From Panonychus citri (taxonomy: Eukaryota > Arthropoda > Arachnida > Trombidiformes > Tetranychidae): a DNA stretch of 64,000 nt. The notes below the pieces were generated by a model. That model saw only the letters and a list, made by a program, of their open reading frames with translations. It was not told where the DNA came from and ran no database searches. Positions 37,644 through 49,131 of the stretch are shown piece after piece. The DNA is taken from assembly GCF_014898815.1 (NCBI RefSeq), contig NW_026515540.1, positions 186,001 to 250,000 on the forward strand, in the 5' to 3' direction. Position 1 is the stretch's first letter. Each line of letters starts with the position of its first letter. The position numbers were made by a program, and so were the translations under genes.

Positions 37644-38490
37644 TTATCTACCGAATCCATAACCAACTCCTCCACCGATTCCTTTAACTCCAGCTGCTCC
37701 TGCAACACCAGCGGCTTTCTTAAATCCACTTGCTCCTCCTGCTCCAGCCTTGGCTCCAGCAGAGCCTGAAGTTCCAGCGGCGAAGCCTTTACCACCACCG
37801 ACTTTTCCTCCCTTGTACCCAGCCGCTCCTGAAGCGCCAGCGTAACCTCCTTTGGCAGCTTTACCTCCGACAGCACCTCCAGCAGCACCATAACCAGCGG
37901 CTTTACCGAATTTGAATCCTTGGCTCATTCCAAATTTCTTAACAAGCCCGTATTTCTTGTTGTATCCAGCACCACCGGCTTTAGCGAATCCTCCTTTCTT
38001 TCCATACTTTTTACCAAAAGCTCCAGAAGCGAATCCACCCTTTTTAGAGGCTCCTTTAGCCCCACCAGCAGCTCCAGCGGCTCCATAAGCAGCACCACCT
38101 TTAGCACCTTTAGCTCCAGCAGCATAACCAGCCTTACCAGCTCCACCAGCTTGATATCCAGCAGCTCCGCCACCACCAGCACCTTTCTTGAAAGCAGCAA
38201 GACCAGCACCTCCAGCACCACCAACCGCTGATTCGGCTCCTTCTAAATCAGCTGAGATATCTCTTCTTTCTCTTTGTTGACCATCGAAAGAATCTTCGAA
38301 CTCTTCTTCTTCTTCAGCTCGAACCAACGAATTACAAAGAACAATAGATGAAACGAAAATGAAGAATAACTAGAAAGACGAAAAGAGATGAAATATTAGA
38401 GAAAATAATCCAATTGAAATTTCCAAACTGAAAACAAATTATCAATTAAAGAAAATAAACTTAAATAATATTTACCAATTGTTTGTTCAT
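37644..38490 (-). CDS. GRP copy 3: secreted cationic Gly/Ala/Lys-rich protein (246 aa)
   Basis: Exon 1 (38476-38490, MNKQL) and exon 2 (37644-38369) are separated by a 106-bp intron. Signal peptide LFFIFVSSIVLCNSLVRA, acidic EEEEEFEDSFDG, then RERR. It differs from copy 2 mainly in the last third (KVGGGKGFAAGTSGSAGAKA, and GVKGIGGGVGYGFGR at the end). The frame is fully open. Unlike most copies, the upstream region lacks the conserved TATAAAAAG module: the leader element is present near 38610-38625 but then diverges, whereas its broken mirror twin (copy 6) keeps the module. A weak alternative TATA-like AT run is all I see, so expression of this copy may differ. Confidence 0.87.
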
Positions 38491-38861
38491 TTTGATGAAT
38501 TCGATTTTGTCGATTGAAATCTAAACGCAGAAACCACTTTTTAGTTCGAAACAAAAGTTTTAGAAAGAACTTAGTTAATAGTTTTTAGTTTGATGTTTGT
38601 TGTTTGAATCTCGAACTCAATTTCATCTATTATTATAGAATTAATCAAATTAGATTCTAACGAATACTATTTGATTTCATTAATTAAATGCGTGATTAGG
38701 TTTATATGATTGCAACATTGAGATATGAACTCTTATTGAGCTCTGGGATTTCCTTGATGATAATAAATCACTAAGCCGATTCATCCTTCAGTCTCCAGTT
38801 TCTGACTGTACTTCCAAAAACCGATAGTAGGTCGGACTTTGGACGAAGAGTTCGTTGACAA

Positions 38862-38867
38862 TATAAA
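38862..38867 (+). promoter_or_regulatory. TATA box of GRP copy 4
   Basis: TATAAA in GACAATATAAATACAG, about 119 bp before the ATG. The surrounding promoter is different from the common GRP module and is mirrored at about 41449-41454 for copy 5. Confidence 0.55.
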
Positions 38868-38980
38868 TACAGAAACGAAAAAGTTTCAAAGCAAAGTGAT
38901 TACAAGCTTGAAACAATAAACAACAATCAACTTTTGTGTTTTTCCTTCGTAAGAATTTTCAAGCAATCAAATTAAACAAA

Positions 38981-39898
38981 ATGAACAAACAAGTGGTAAG
39001 CTTATTGATAATTTGTTTTGTGTTTAGAAATTTAAATTGAATATTTTTCTAATCGCGGATATTTTTCTTTTTTGTGTCTTTCTAGTTTTTCTTCATTTTC
39101 GTTTCATCTCTTGTTCTTTGTGTTTCGTTGGTTCGAGCTGAAGAAGAAGAAGAGTTTGAAGATTCGTTCGATGGTCAACAAGAAGAAGAAGCTATTTTAG
39201 AGAGAGAAAGACGAGATATCTCAGCTGATTTAGAAGGAGCCGAATCTGCAGCTGGTGGTGCAGGAGGTGCTGGTCTTGCTGCTTTCAAGAAAGGTGCTGG
39301 TGGTGGCGGAGCTGCTGGATATCAAGCTGGTGGAGCTGGTAAGGCTGGTTATGCTGCTGGAGCTAAAGGTGCTAAAGGTGGTGCTGCTTATGGAGCCGCT
39401 GGAGCTGCTGGTGGGGCTAAAGGAGCCTCTAAAAAGGGTGGATTCGCTTCTGGAGCTTTTGGTAAAAAGTATGGAAAGAAAGGAGGATTCGCTAAAGCCG
39501 GTGGTGCTGGATACAACAAGAAATACGGGCTTGTTAAGAAATTTGGAATGAGCCAAGGATTCAAATTCGGTAAAGCCGCTGGTTATGGTGCTGCTGGAGG
39601 TGCTGTCGGAGGCAAAGCTGCCAAAGGAGGTTATGCTGGAGCTTCAGGAGCAGCTGGATACAAGGGAGGTAAAGTCGGTGTGGCTTCGCTGCTGAACTTC
39701 AGGCTGCTGAGCCAAGGAGTGGAGCAGGAGGCCAGTGATAAAGCCGCTGGTGTTGCAGGAGCGGCTGAGTTAAGGAATCGCGGAGTTGGTTATGATTCGG
39801 TAGATAAACCTATCACCAACTTCATAACCATTTTTTTCATTTATTTATCAAAGCCAGAACATTCAAAATCTATCACAATGAACTACAAAACAGCGTAA
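38981..39898 (+). CDS. GRP copy 4: Gly/Ala/Lys-rich protein with frame-disturbed C-terminus
   Basis: Exon 1 (38981-38995, MNKQV) and exon 2 from 39086. The pro-segment is longer than in copy 2: after FDGQQ comes EEEAILERERRDIS, still ending in a basic R-E-R-R site. The frame is intact up to about 39680 (YKGGKVG). Then scattered small deletions change frames, and the C-terminus reads an unrelated tail stopping at 39898 in place of the usual GYGFGR end. The disturbed stretch is the part nearest the palindrome centre. Either the copy is decaying or this part of the assembly is poorly polished. Confidence 0.65.
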
Positions 39899-39929
39899 TA
39901 TTGTAAATTTTTTGAATATTTAAACTGTA

Positions 39930-40500
39930 ATGTATTGATATTCATTTAATTACTTAACAAAAATTAAAAAATTTCTCCATGAAAACTATTAATAGATGAC
40001 TTCTAATCAATTTTATTCATTTCCACCAAAGTTTTGCCTTTATGAGAAATCGTTACAAAAAACTTTCACAAAATCAAGTTTCAACAATCTACTTTTCTGG
40101 GTAAAACTTTTTAATAATAATCCCAATGGCAGATTGAACTAGAATCGAGAAGAATTAGAAAACCATTAATTTAATCAAATTGTCGAAAATTTTTAATATC
40201 GAAAGTTTTAAAAGCACTACTGATTGCTGCTTGAATAGCCTGAGGCAAAATGAGTGTTACAGAAAAAATTAGTTGACCAATCAAAGGGTTAAATTGTATG
40301 GTAGTGCTACTTAATTAAGCAGTTTAACTGATTAAAACACCCGAAGTAACACTCATTTTCCCTCAGGCTATTCAAGCAGCATTAGTTGATTAGAAGTCAT
40401 CTATTAATAGTTTTCATGGAGAAATTTTTTAATTTTTGTTAAGTAATTAAATGAATATCAATACATTACAGTTTAAATATTCAAAAAATTTACAATATTA
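39930..40500. pseudogene. Palindrome centre containing opposed LZIC exon 3/intron 2 fragments
   Basis: From 40200 on, AAAGCACTACTGATTGCTGC (- strand) and, from about 40330, ACTCATTTTCCCTCAGGCTATTCAAGCAGCA (+ strand, written here only in part: CCCTCAGGCTATTCAAGCAG) match the intron 2 end and exon 3 of the LZIC gene at 57940-58050. They face each other, so LZIC sequence was at or near the turn-around point. Not a functional gene. Confidence 0.75.
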
Positions 40501-40616
40501 CGCTGTTTTGTAGTTCATTGTGATAGAGGTTTTGAATGTGGTTTCTTTGGCTTTTGATTAAGAGTAAGATGAAAAAATGGATTATTGAGAGTTGGTGATA
40601 TTTACTATCGAATTAT

Positions 40617-41334
40617 AATCAACTCTCCGCCGATCCTTAACTCCAGTTGCTTCCAACACCAGCGGCTTTCTTAAACGCCTGCCTGTTAGCCTGTTCCAGC
40701 GGTGAATTATTAGCATCGATTCTTTCTCCCGCCTTTAGCGTTGGGCCAGCAACCCTTTGGCAGCTTTGCCTCGACAGCACCCAGCAGCACCAGCGAGCTT
40801 TTTCGACCAATCTGGCTTTACCTCGAATTTCTTCAGTATTTTGTTGTATCCACGGCTTTAGCGATCCTTCTTTCCACTTTATCAAAGAATCCACCCTTTA
40901 GAGCCTTAGCCACCAGCAGCCCAGCGGCTCCATGCAGCACCACCTTAGCACCTTTAGCTCCAGCAGCATAACCAGTTACCAGCTCCAGCTTGATATCCAG
41001 CAGCCCACCACCAGCAGCACCTTTCAGCAAGACCAGCACCTCCAGCACCACCAACCGCTGATTCGGCTCCTTCTAAATCGGCTGAGATATCTCGTCTTTC
41101 TCTCTCTAAAATAGCTTCTTCTTGTTGACCATCGAACGAATCTTCAAACTCTTCTTCTTCTTCAGCTCGAACCAACGAAACACAAAGAACAAGAGATGAA
41201 ACGAAAATGAAGAATAACTAGAAAGACACAAAAAAGAAAAATATCCGCGATTAGAAAAATATTTCAATTTAAATTTCTAAACACAAAACAAATTATCAAT
41301 ACACAATCAATAAGCTTACCACCTGTTTGTTCAT
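40617..41334 (-). pseudogene. GRP copy 5: multiply deleted mirror of copy 4
   Basis: Exon 1 (41320-41334, MNKQV) and the start of exon 2 at 41217 are intact through the EEAILERERRDISADLEGAE segment. After about 41030 there are repeated small deletions in the Gly/Ala coding region, with frames changing every 30-100 bp. The end is recognisable at about 40620-40670 (AFKKAAGVGSNWS). Intron, leader and promoter regions are clean, so damage is concentrated in the GC-rich coding repeat. Confidence 0.75.
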
Positions 41335-41813
41335 TTTGTTTAATTTGATTGCTTGAAAATTCTTACGAAGGAAAAACACAAAGAAAGTTGATTGTTGTTT
41401 ATTGTTTCAAGCTTGTAATCACTTTGCTTTGAAACTTTTTCGTTTCTGTATTTATATTGTCAACGAACTCTTCGTCCAAAGTCGGACCTACTATCGGTTT
41501 TTGGAAGTACAGTCAGAAACTGGAGACTGAAGGATGAATCGGCTTAGTGATTTATTATCATCAAGGAAATCCCAGAGCTCAATAAGAGTTCATATCTCAA
41601 TGTTGCAATCGCCGCAAACCTAATCACGCATTTAATTAATACAAAAATGAATATCAAGTCATCGAAATTCACTGTTGTTTTTTTCGTTTAATGTAATCAG
41701 ACAATAATCTGTGAAAATACTATTAACCAGAATTCACCAAGGATAAAATGTATGATTGGGTTCGTTTCCCTCGATTTGTCCTTTCTCACTTTAGACTGAA
41801 GGAGTTTTGTTGG

Positions 41814-41819
41814 TATAAA
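41814..41819 (+). promoter_or_regulatory. TATA box of GRP copy 6
   Basis: TATAAA in TTGGTATAAAAAGAGAGAG with the full upstream block CTTTCTCACTTTAGACTGAA. This module is missing in the mirror-image intact copy 3. Confidence 0.7.
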
Positions 41820-41979
41820 AAGAGAGAGAAAAATTGAAATAGATACAAATTGAGTTCGAGATTCAAACAACAAACATCAAACTAAAAACTATTAACTAAG
41901 TTCTTTCTAAAACTTTTGTTTCGAACTAAAAAGTGGTTTCTGCGTTTAGATTTCAATCGACAAAATCGAATTCATCAAA

Positions 41980-42763
41980 ATGAACAAACAATTGGTAAAT
42001 ATTATTTAAGTTTATTTTCTTTAATTGATAATTTGTTTTCAGTTTGGAAATTTCAATTGGATTATTTTCTCTAATATTTCATCTCTTTTCGTCTTTCTAG
42101 TTATTCTTCATTTTCGTTTCATCTATTGTTCTTTGTAATTCGTTGGTTCGAGCTGAAGAAGAAGAAGAGTTCGAAGATTCTTTCGATGGTCAACAAAGAG
42201 AAAGAAGAGATATCTCAGCTGATTTAGAAGGAGCCGAATCAGCGGTTGGTGGTGTGGAGGTGCTGGTCTGCTTTCAAGAAAGGTGCTGGTGGTGGCGGAG
42301 CTGCTGATACCAAGCTGGTGGAGCAAGCTGCTGGAGCCAGCAAGGTGGTGCTGCTTATGGAGCCGCTGGAGCTGCCAGGCTAAAGGAGCCCTAAAAGGGT
42401 GGATTCGCTTCTGGAGCTTTTGCAAAAAGTATGGAAAGAAAGGAGGATTCAAAGCCGGTGGTGCTGGATAACAAGAAATACGGGCTTGTTAAGAAATCTG
42501 AGCCAAGGATTCAAATTCGGAGCTGCTGGTTATGGTGCTGGAGGTGCTGTCGGAGTAAAGCCCAAAGGAGGTTACGCTGGCGCTTCAGGATGGCTGGGTA
42601 CAAGGAGGAAAAGTCGGTGGTGGTAAGGTCGCTGTTGAACTCAGGCCTGCTGAGCCAAGGCTGGAGCAGGAGGACAAGTGGATTTAAGAAAGCCGCTGGT
42701 GTTGCAGGAGCAGCTGGAGTTAAAGGAATCGGTGGAGGAGTTGGTTATGGATTCGGTAGATAA
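41980..42763 (+). pseudogene. GRP copy 6: multiply deleted mirror of copy 3
   Basis: Exon 1 (41980-41994, MNKQL), a clean 106-bp intron, and exon 2 from 42101 with an intact signal and pro-segment. From about 42253 onward many 1-10-bp deletions break the frame (for example within AAGYQAGGAGKAG at 42300-42330). The last 90 bases again read correctly, to GYGFGR at 42763. Aside from the deletions it is nearly identical to copy 3. Confidence 0.75.
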
Positions 42764-42779
42764 CCTGTTTCTTTTTTTC

Positions 42780-43745
42780 GTGAATCAATTTCTAAGTACA
42801 GTATTTGTACTAGCAGCTCAAACTGTCGCAATATAAAAGTTTATCAAAATCTTCATCATTTGTAAATTAATTCAAAAAAGTTAATTGTTTAATTTCTTTA
42901 GCTGTAAAATCATCATCACCAAAAGCGAATCGCTTCCAACCAATAAAATTCTGTTTTCATTTCCAACTGTCTATCGAAAAGTAATCTCACCATTTATTAA
43001 TTTAAACTTAATAAGTTAACCATATTCATCAATCAAATATCCTGTGTTAATCCGTTAATCTGCAATATTATTCACAATTGAATCATTTCAAATATTGGTT
43101 TTACCAGTATATTGATTCCACCAAAACTATCAAAGATAAAAATGTAAAATTCATAAAATTTCAGCAGAAAAAACTTGTAATATGTTGAAAGTGAAGCAAA
43201 TTTAAAGTTAATCTGGACTAATTCAAATCACCTGAAATTACTGGAAATATGAAATGAGGAACGTTAATTGTCCAAATAATTAAATCTAAATGAAAGTTTC
43301 AATATTCACTTGTCTTTCTTACAATAGGCAAGAAGATTAGTTTCATCCAAGGAAAATACCAATCTGTTGGATCAAAGGAAGATCATAAGTCACTCATTAG
43401 TTGATCTGATTTTTTCTGTACCACCAAAAGTTGACAATCACCTTGAGCCAACATTTTCCTCAGTAGTTTAATCATATCATCTTCCTGGAAATCAAATTGA
43501 GAATAAAAAAAAATTGTTAAAGTTCATTCGAGTTACTCAGAGAAACAACAGTCAAACTTTGATTACCTGTCCAACTATTTCCGGATTGTCTAATTTAGAG
43601 TCAAGATTATAATATTGATCATCAATCTTTCTAAAAGCAATCCAGTGTTTCCGGGAAGTGAAAAAATTAACAGGGTTAATCCAATTGTAGAGACTTGAAT
43701 TGTCCACTTTGGAATTGTCAACGTTTAATATGAAACCAAGAATAT
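42780..43745 (-). pseudogene. Inverted partial copy of the Josephin gene (exons 3-4)
   Basis: Reverse complement of about 36670-37620. Exon 4 lies at about 43385-43484 and most of exon 3 at about 43567-43740. It ends inside exon 3 at 43745, where a second copy of the 3'-flank sequence (43746-43862) is joined. It lacks exons 1-2 and the promoter, so it is dead. Confidence 0.82.
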
Positions 43746-43863
43746 AATGTTCTGTCTATTGAAAAGTAATCTCACCATTTATTAATTTAAACTTAATAAG
43801 TTAACCATATTCATCAATCAAATATCCTGTGTTAATCCGTTAATCTGCAATATTATTCACAAT

Positions 43864-44330
43864 ATGAGAAGATACAAATATAATTAGTTAGAAATTGATT
43901 AAATTAGAATCAAGAAGAATTAACTAAGATAATTAATTGGTAACTTACTGTTATCGACTTTTTGAAAATCTTTCATTGCGATTGACGAATGTCTTTCGAT
44001 TATTGACATTTGATCTGTCGTAAGGTTTTCGCCCAATTTTCTTACCGCCAACAAAATTTCACATCTTTTTTCATCGAAATCATTTCGAAGCAAATTACCG
44101 GTTTCGAATTGCCTTTCAAGCTAAAATGTTGGGGAAAGAGTAGAAGATATTTAAATTACTAAATTATTTGTTATAAATTAAACTTACCGACATTCCTCCA
44201 GATCAGACAATTGAGTGAGTAACCTTTCCAATTACTCTTCCTAATTAGCTTTTAGTTTATCCGTTTCATGGGCTTCTCTTGATGTCGATGTCATGATGAG
44301 TTGAGATAAAACTTTCAAATAATCAAATGA
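43864..44330 (-). pseudogene. Rearranged LZIC copy (exons 4 and 1 only)
   Basis: On the - strand, exon 1 (about 44188-44295) is followed by exon 4 (about 43950-44120) and the exon 5-proximal intron; exons 2 and 3 are missing. Relative to the intact gene at 57632, exon 1 carries AAT-TAG-GAA and GAG-TAA-TTG where the gene has TTG and CAA, which makes two stop codons. The missing exon 3 piece is found at the palindrome centre near 40.2-40.4 kb. Confidence 0.8.
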
Positions 44331-45290
44331 TTCAATCTAATCAACCAGAAAAATTAAATCAAGAAAAAAATTAGACTCTTTAGTTAAGAGTTGAGACTTT
44401 GTGTATTTGTAGTACCAAAAATATAAAGTCTGAATGTTTTTATCTTTTTCTGGTCTGATCAGTAGATTTCGTCATTCAACCAAAGCTATTAATATAACAA
44501 CGTTTAACAGATAATAACCCTCGAAGATCATCTCATTCTAGTAAAACTGTTGATCAAATTGAAAAAGTACTCGATCCCTGCTGATGAACCATACTAGGAA
44601 AGTCTCAGAAATAAGCTTCAGATCATTTTCGACACTCGGGACTAATCGCGATCCATTTATTTAAATATAACTGAACTAATACAATTTAGGATGTGGAAAG
44701 AAGCAAAAGTAAAAAGAAAGAGAAAATTAGAAAAAATTATAACTTTTGACCCTTGACACCTACAACATTGATTCTATTTTATGTTGGTGCAGAATTTAAA
44801 AAGCTGAAATGGTGGTTTTGATATTCTTGTAGCGGTTCAGATTTTCTTCAATGTTTGCTTCAAAAAACGTGAATCGTAATTATTGTGTGATGAGGAAATG
44901 AGCAACAACTTTGATTCCGTTAGAAACTTGGCTTCACATGACGAGCTCTTGAACAGAAATCGACTGATCATGAAATTTTGTGTCTGTAATTTGAATTTTT
45001 AAATATTAATTATGAGCAGGACAATTTTGTTGGAAAACAAGACCGACAGAAAATTGGTTTTACCAAAATTAATATACCATAATTTTGCGATAATTTTGAT
45101 AAGGAAAAGATATCAATAAATCTGATAGATTAAGACCAACAAAGATCCAAGTAAAATTAAAAAGAAAACTGTAACCACAAAGACTAAGCAACCGGTAATA
45201 CGATTTTCATTATTTACATCGAACTTACATAGAGAACTTGTTCGATTTCCTCGATTTTTCCTTCCTATCTTTCGACTGAGGGAGTTTTCT
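44331..45290. other. Gene-less stretch
   Basis: AT-rich, no coding structure. A block at about 45032-45066 (ACAAGACCGACAGAAAATTG) has an inverted match near 54385-54415, showing that inverted sequence sharing reaches beyond the GRP promoters. Confidence 0.5.
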
Positions 45291-45293
45291 TGG

Positions 45294-45299
45294 TATAAA
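45294..45299 (+). promoter_or_regulatory. TATA box of GRP copy 7
   Basis: TATAAA in TTGGTATAAAAAGAGTGAG with the conserved upstream GACTGAGGGAGTTTTC and downstream leader. Confidence 0.7.
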
Positions 45300-45412
45300 A
45301 AGAGTGAGAAAAATTAGAATCGATACAATTTGAGTTCGAGATTCAAACAACAAACATTGAACAAACAAAAAAGTTTTCTAATTTTTAAAGTGATAAACTC
45401 AAATTCATCAGA

Positions 45413-46261
45413 ATGAACAAACAATTGGTAAATATTATTTTAGTTTATTTTCTTTAGTTGTTAATTTGTTTTGTGTTTAGAAACATCAATTGGATTATTT
45501 TCTCTTATTGTATTATTAATATTTTTCTATTTCTTTTCGTCTTTTTAGTTATTCTTCATTTTTGTTTCATCTCTTGTTCTTTGTGTTTCATTGGTTCGAG
45601 CTGAGGAAGAAGAAGAGTTCAAAGATTCGTTCGATGGTCAACAAGAAGAAGCTAAGAGAGAAAGAGATATCCGATTTAGAAGGAGCCGAATCTGCAGCTG
45701 GTGGTGCAGGAGTGCAGGTCTTGCCGCTTTTAAGAAAGGTGCTGGTGGTGGCGGAGCTGCTGGATACCAAGCAGGTAAAGCTGGAAAAGCTGGTTATGCT
45801 GCTGGAGCCAAGGGTGCTAAAGGTGGTGCTGCTTATGGAGCCGCTGGAGCTGCAGGGGCTAAAGGAGCCTCTAAAAGGGTGGATTCGCTTCTGGAGCTTT
45901 TGGTAAAAGTATGGAAAGAAAGGAGGACTGTGGTGCTGGATACAATAAGAAAATGGGTCTTGTCAAGACATTCGGAATGAGCCAAGGATTCAAATTCGGT
46001 AAAGCTGCTGGTTATGGTGCTGCTGGAGGTGCTGTCGGAGGTAAAGCCGCTAAGGGAGGCTATGCTGGAGCCTCAGGAGCAGTTGGACACAAAGGAGGAA
46101 AATTTGGTGGTAAAAACGGTTTCGCTGCTGGAGCTGCTGATGCTACTGGAGGTAAAGCTGGAGTTGCTGGAGCTGGTGGATTCAAGAAAGCCGCTGGTGC
46201 CACAGGAGCTTCTGGGTATAAAGCAACAAGTGGTAAAGGTGGTTCTGGGTTCGGTCGCTAA
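45413..46261 (+). pseudogene. GRP copy 7: divergent C-terminus, frame-broken
   Basis: Exon 1 (45413-45427, MNKQL) and exon 2 from 45549. The pro-segment reads EEEEEFKDSFDGQQEEAKRER, then a deletion at about 45655-45670 shifts the frame; another change near 45710 brings back AGLAAFKKGAGGGG, and a third at about 45865-45930 disrupts GAFGKKYGKKGGF. From 45911 the frame is open to the stop. The C-terminal third is the most divergent in the family (GHKGGKFGGKNGFAAGAADA, including an Asp, and a GSGFGR end), so this copy is not a recent twin of another one here. Confidence 0.75.
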
Positions 46262-47734
46262 TCTTAGCCAAATTTCACAGTCTTTTGTAATACTTTTCTC
46301 AATTATCCAATTTTTTGCATATGAAGACCAAGGAAACAAAAATTTAAACTCCTTGATAAATCTAATCTATTTTTTATTAATTAAGTCAGTCAAATGACAA
46401 AAACCCCTCAAAATAGTTCCGTCCACATCCATGAAACTACATACAGACTAACTCACTTCAATCACCACCAACAAGTTCCCTTACTACGACAAGCTGAATT
46501 CCAGGATATGTATTAAAAGATAAACTCAAGTTCCTTTCCCATTCCAAAACCGTCACAATTAACAGCAAAACTTTCAAATTCTTCTAATAAACATTGATTC
46601 TACTTAAAGTTGTTAACTCGAATTAAATTCTCATTTTAATAAATAATCAATTGGTGTCAATATAATTTTATTTTCGTACCAAAAAAATGTTTTCGTATAT
46701 TCGATGCGACTATGTTTATCAACTTCTAATATGTAATTCAGTCAAAATTATTTGACTGTATAACCTCAGATCAACCAAGAGACACTCTTATTTATGATTC
46801 TAAATATGAATCATTTGTATTGTTTCATTCGAAAAGTTCTTAAGTGACTGACCTTCGATACGCCAGAACACTTTCACCAAAATCAAAAAGAAAAATTCTG
46901 GCATTGTTTCGGTTATTAATAAATCGATCGATTTATTTGGGACTATGGAAATTTACAGTAGGATGTAGGAGGTCAAATGAGATTTTTACTCAACAGTTTT
47001 CATATTAAAACTCTTCTGATTAATTCATTTAGTTTCTATTAATATTTAGTTCTAAGTCATAATCGTACTCGGGTTCAGATTCGGGTTTAATGTAAATTGT
47101 TATAACAATTGACTTTCGAGAGATGTCCGGATAGTTACAATCAATTTCCCAGCTTCGTAGTTTCTAAGCTGTTATATGCTTTCTGAAGATTTTGTATTTA
47201 AAAATATTTCATCATGAAATGATTGAAATCATGTAGAGTCAAAGTTAGAAAGCTTTAATTTAGGCCCAGAGGAATAATCTACGTTTTCGGCAAACAGATC
47301 AATAAGTTGAAAATTGACACATAATTTTAATTGTTGATTATTCGTCAACCAGTGAACTTTAATCATTTAAATTGACATGAATGATAGAAAAAGCTACGAG
47401 AATTCTGATGCTATTATAAAAATTGTAATTAAGAAAAATTTGTATCATTATAAGTTGAATTAAACTTTTACGGGCTTAATTGTTAAGTTCAAAATGTATG
47501 GCGGAGTTTTGATTAATTTAGATTTTGATGCAAATTTTTTAAAATCGAAAATTAAAGGCTGACCTTTACTCTATCTGGTAATGTGAAAGAATTATAATTA
47601 ACTTATAATCCGAATGCATCTTTATATCGGTTTTCTTATTCAAAATTATTTGGAGTGAAATTATTTCAATCGAACTCTAGATTTTCCTTAAATAAATTAG
47701 AAGCAAAGTTATCTGTATTTGGAATCTTCAATAT
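46262..47734. other. Gene-less stretch downstream of GRP copy 7
   Basis: AT-rich without coding structure or obvious repeats, apart from the MITE that follows. Confidence 0.5.
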
Positions 47735-47964
47735 ACAGCCATCGACTTTGAGTTTGCAACCACTTTTAATTTACTCACGACGATAATGATAATCAATGAG
47801 AGATTAATGATCAATAAGTTAACCCAAAGATAATAATCAATGTCCTCTCAATCAACTGGTGTTATCTTTTCAAATGGGCATCCGATTAGATTTATCTGTG
47901 ACTAATTATCAGTAACTGCGCAAGTATATTAAAAGCGGTTGCAAACTCAAAGTCAATGGCTGTA
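47735..47964. mobile_element. 230-bp MITE with about 37-bp terminal inverted repeats
   Basis: The left end TACAGCCATCGACTTTGAGT and the right end ACTCAAAGTCAATGGCTGTA are reverse complements with one mismatch, and the match continues through GCAACC(A/G)CTTTTAAT. TA at both ends suggests a mariner-type insertion. There is no coding sequence inside. Confidence 0.8.
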
Positions 47965-48144
47965 TAACAGCATAAATTTAAAGTGATTTGCAACAATTCA
48001 TTTGACAATTAATGATATGCAAACGTCCTGTCGATTCAACCATTTGTATCGAAACTTACAACAATTAACAGAAGTAAATGAATCAAATGGGTTTTTCTCC
48101 CTCTGTTTGTCCTTTCTCACTTTGGACTGAAGGAGTTTTTTTGG

Positions 48145-48150
48145 TATAAA
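48145..48150 (+). promoter_or_regulatory. TATA box of GRP copy 8
   Basis: TATAAA in TTTGGTATAAAAAGAGAGAG, with upstream CTTTCTCACTTTGGACTGAA and the usual leader. Confidence 0.7.
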
Positions 48151-48303
48151 AAGAGAGAGAAAAATTAGAATCGATACAATTTGAGTTCGAGATTCAAACA
48201 ACAAACAACAAACTAACTACAATTAACAAAGTTTACAAATTTTCTTAATAAAACATTCACCTAGTTTTCTAATTATTAAAGTGATCAAATCTAATTCATC
48301 AAA

Positions 48304-49131
48304 ATGAACAAACAATTGGTAAATATTATTTTAGTTTATTTTCTTTAGTTGTTAATTTGTTTTGTGTTTAGAAACATCAATTGGATTATTTTCTTATTGT
48401 ATTATTATTTTTCTATTTTCGTCTTTTATTCATTTTGTTTCATCTCTTGTTCTTTGTGTTTCGTTGGTTCGAGCTGAGGAAGAAGAAGAGTTCAAAGATT
48501 CGTTCGATGGTCAACAAAGAGAAAGAAGAGATATCTCAGCCGATTTAGAAGGAGCCGAATCTGCAGCTGGTGGTGCTGGAGGTGCTGGTCTTGCTGCTTT
48601 TAAGAAAGGTGCTGGTGGTGGCGGAGCTGCTGGATACCAAGCAGGTAAAGCTGGAAAAGCTGGTTATGCTGCTGGAGCCAAGGGTGCTAAAGGTGGTGCT
48701 GCTTATGGAGCCGCTGGAGCTGCTGGTGGGGCTAAAGGAGCCTCTAAAAAGGGTGGATTCGCTTCTGGAGCTTTTGGTAAAAAGTATGGAAAGAAAGGAG
48801 GATTCGCTAAAGCCGGTGGTGCTGGATACAATAAGAAAATGGGTCTTGTCAAGACATTCGGAATGAGAGGATTCAAATTCGGTAAAGCTGGTTATGGTGC
48901 TGCTGGAGGTGCTGTCGGAGGTAAAGCCGCTAAGGGAGGCTATGCTGGAGCCGCAGGAGCAGCTGGATACAAGGGAGGTAAAACTGGTGGTGCTAAAGGC
49001 TATGCCGGTGGAGCTAAAGGTGCAGCTGGTGGTAAAGCTGGAGTTGTGGAGCTGGTGGGTTCAAGAAAGCTGGTGCTGCAGGAGCTGCTGGAGTTACCGC
49101 TGCAGGTGGTGGTTATGGATTCGGTCGATAA
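48304..49131 (+). pseudogene. GRP copy 8: lost splice acceptor, broken C-terminus
   Basis: Exon 1 (48304-48318) is normal, but a deletion at about 48420-48435 removes the polypyrimidine-AG acceptor and the first codons of exon 2 (GTCTTTTATTCATTTTG in place of the usual ...TTTTTAG then TTCTTC). The body from SLVRAEEEEEFKDSFDG is open, but it lacks S-Q in the central GMSQGFKFGK motif and an Ala nearby, and it frameshifts at about 49045-49110. Its mirror twin, copy 10, is intact. Confidence 0.78.

Larger units (their letters stand above)
36670..43745. repeat. Large inverted duplication 1 (arms about 3.5 kb, centre near 40.2 kb)
   Basis: The left arm (about 36670-40100) holds Josephin exon 3-4, GRP copy 3 (-) and GRP copy 4 (+). 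The right arm (about 40380-43745) holds their mirror images: GRP copy 5 (-), GRP copy 6 (+) and Josephin exon 4-3 on the - strand. Matching landmarks: GRP stops at 37644 and 42763; Josephin intron 3/exon 4 at 36851-37033 and about 43390-43565; the block AATACATTACAGTTTAAATA on one side and its complement on the other. The centre is made of two opposed pieces of LZIC exon 3 and intron 2 (40200-40385). Right-arm gene copies are full of small deletions; left-arm copies are mostly intact. Confidence 0.85.
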
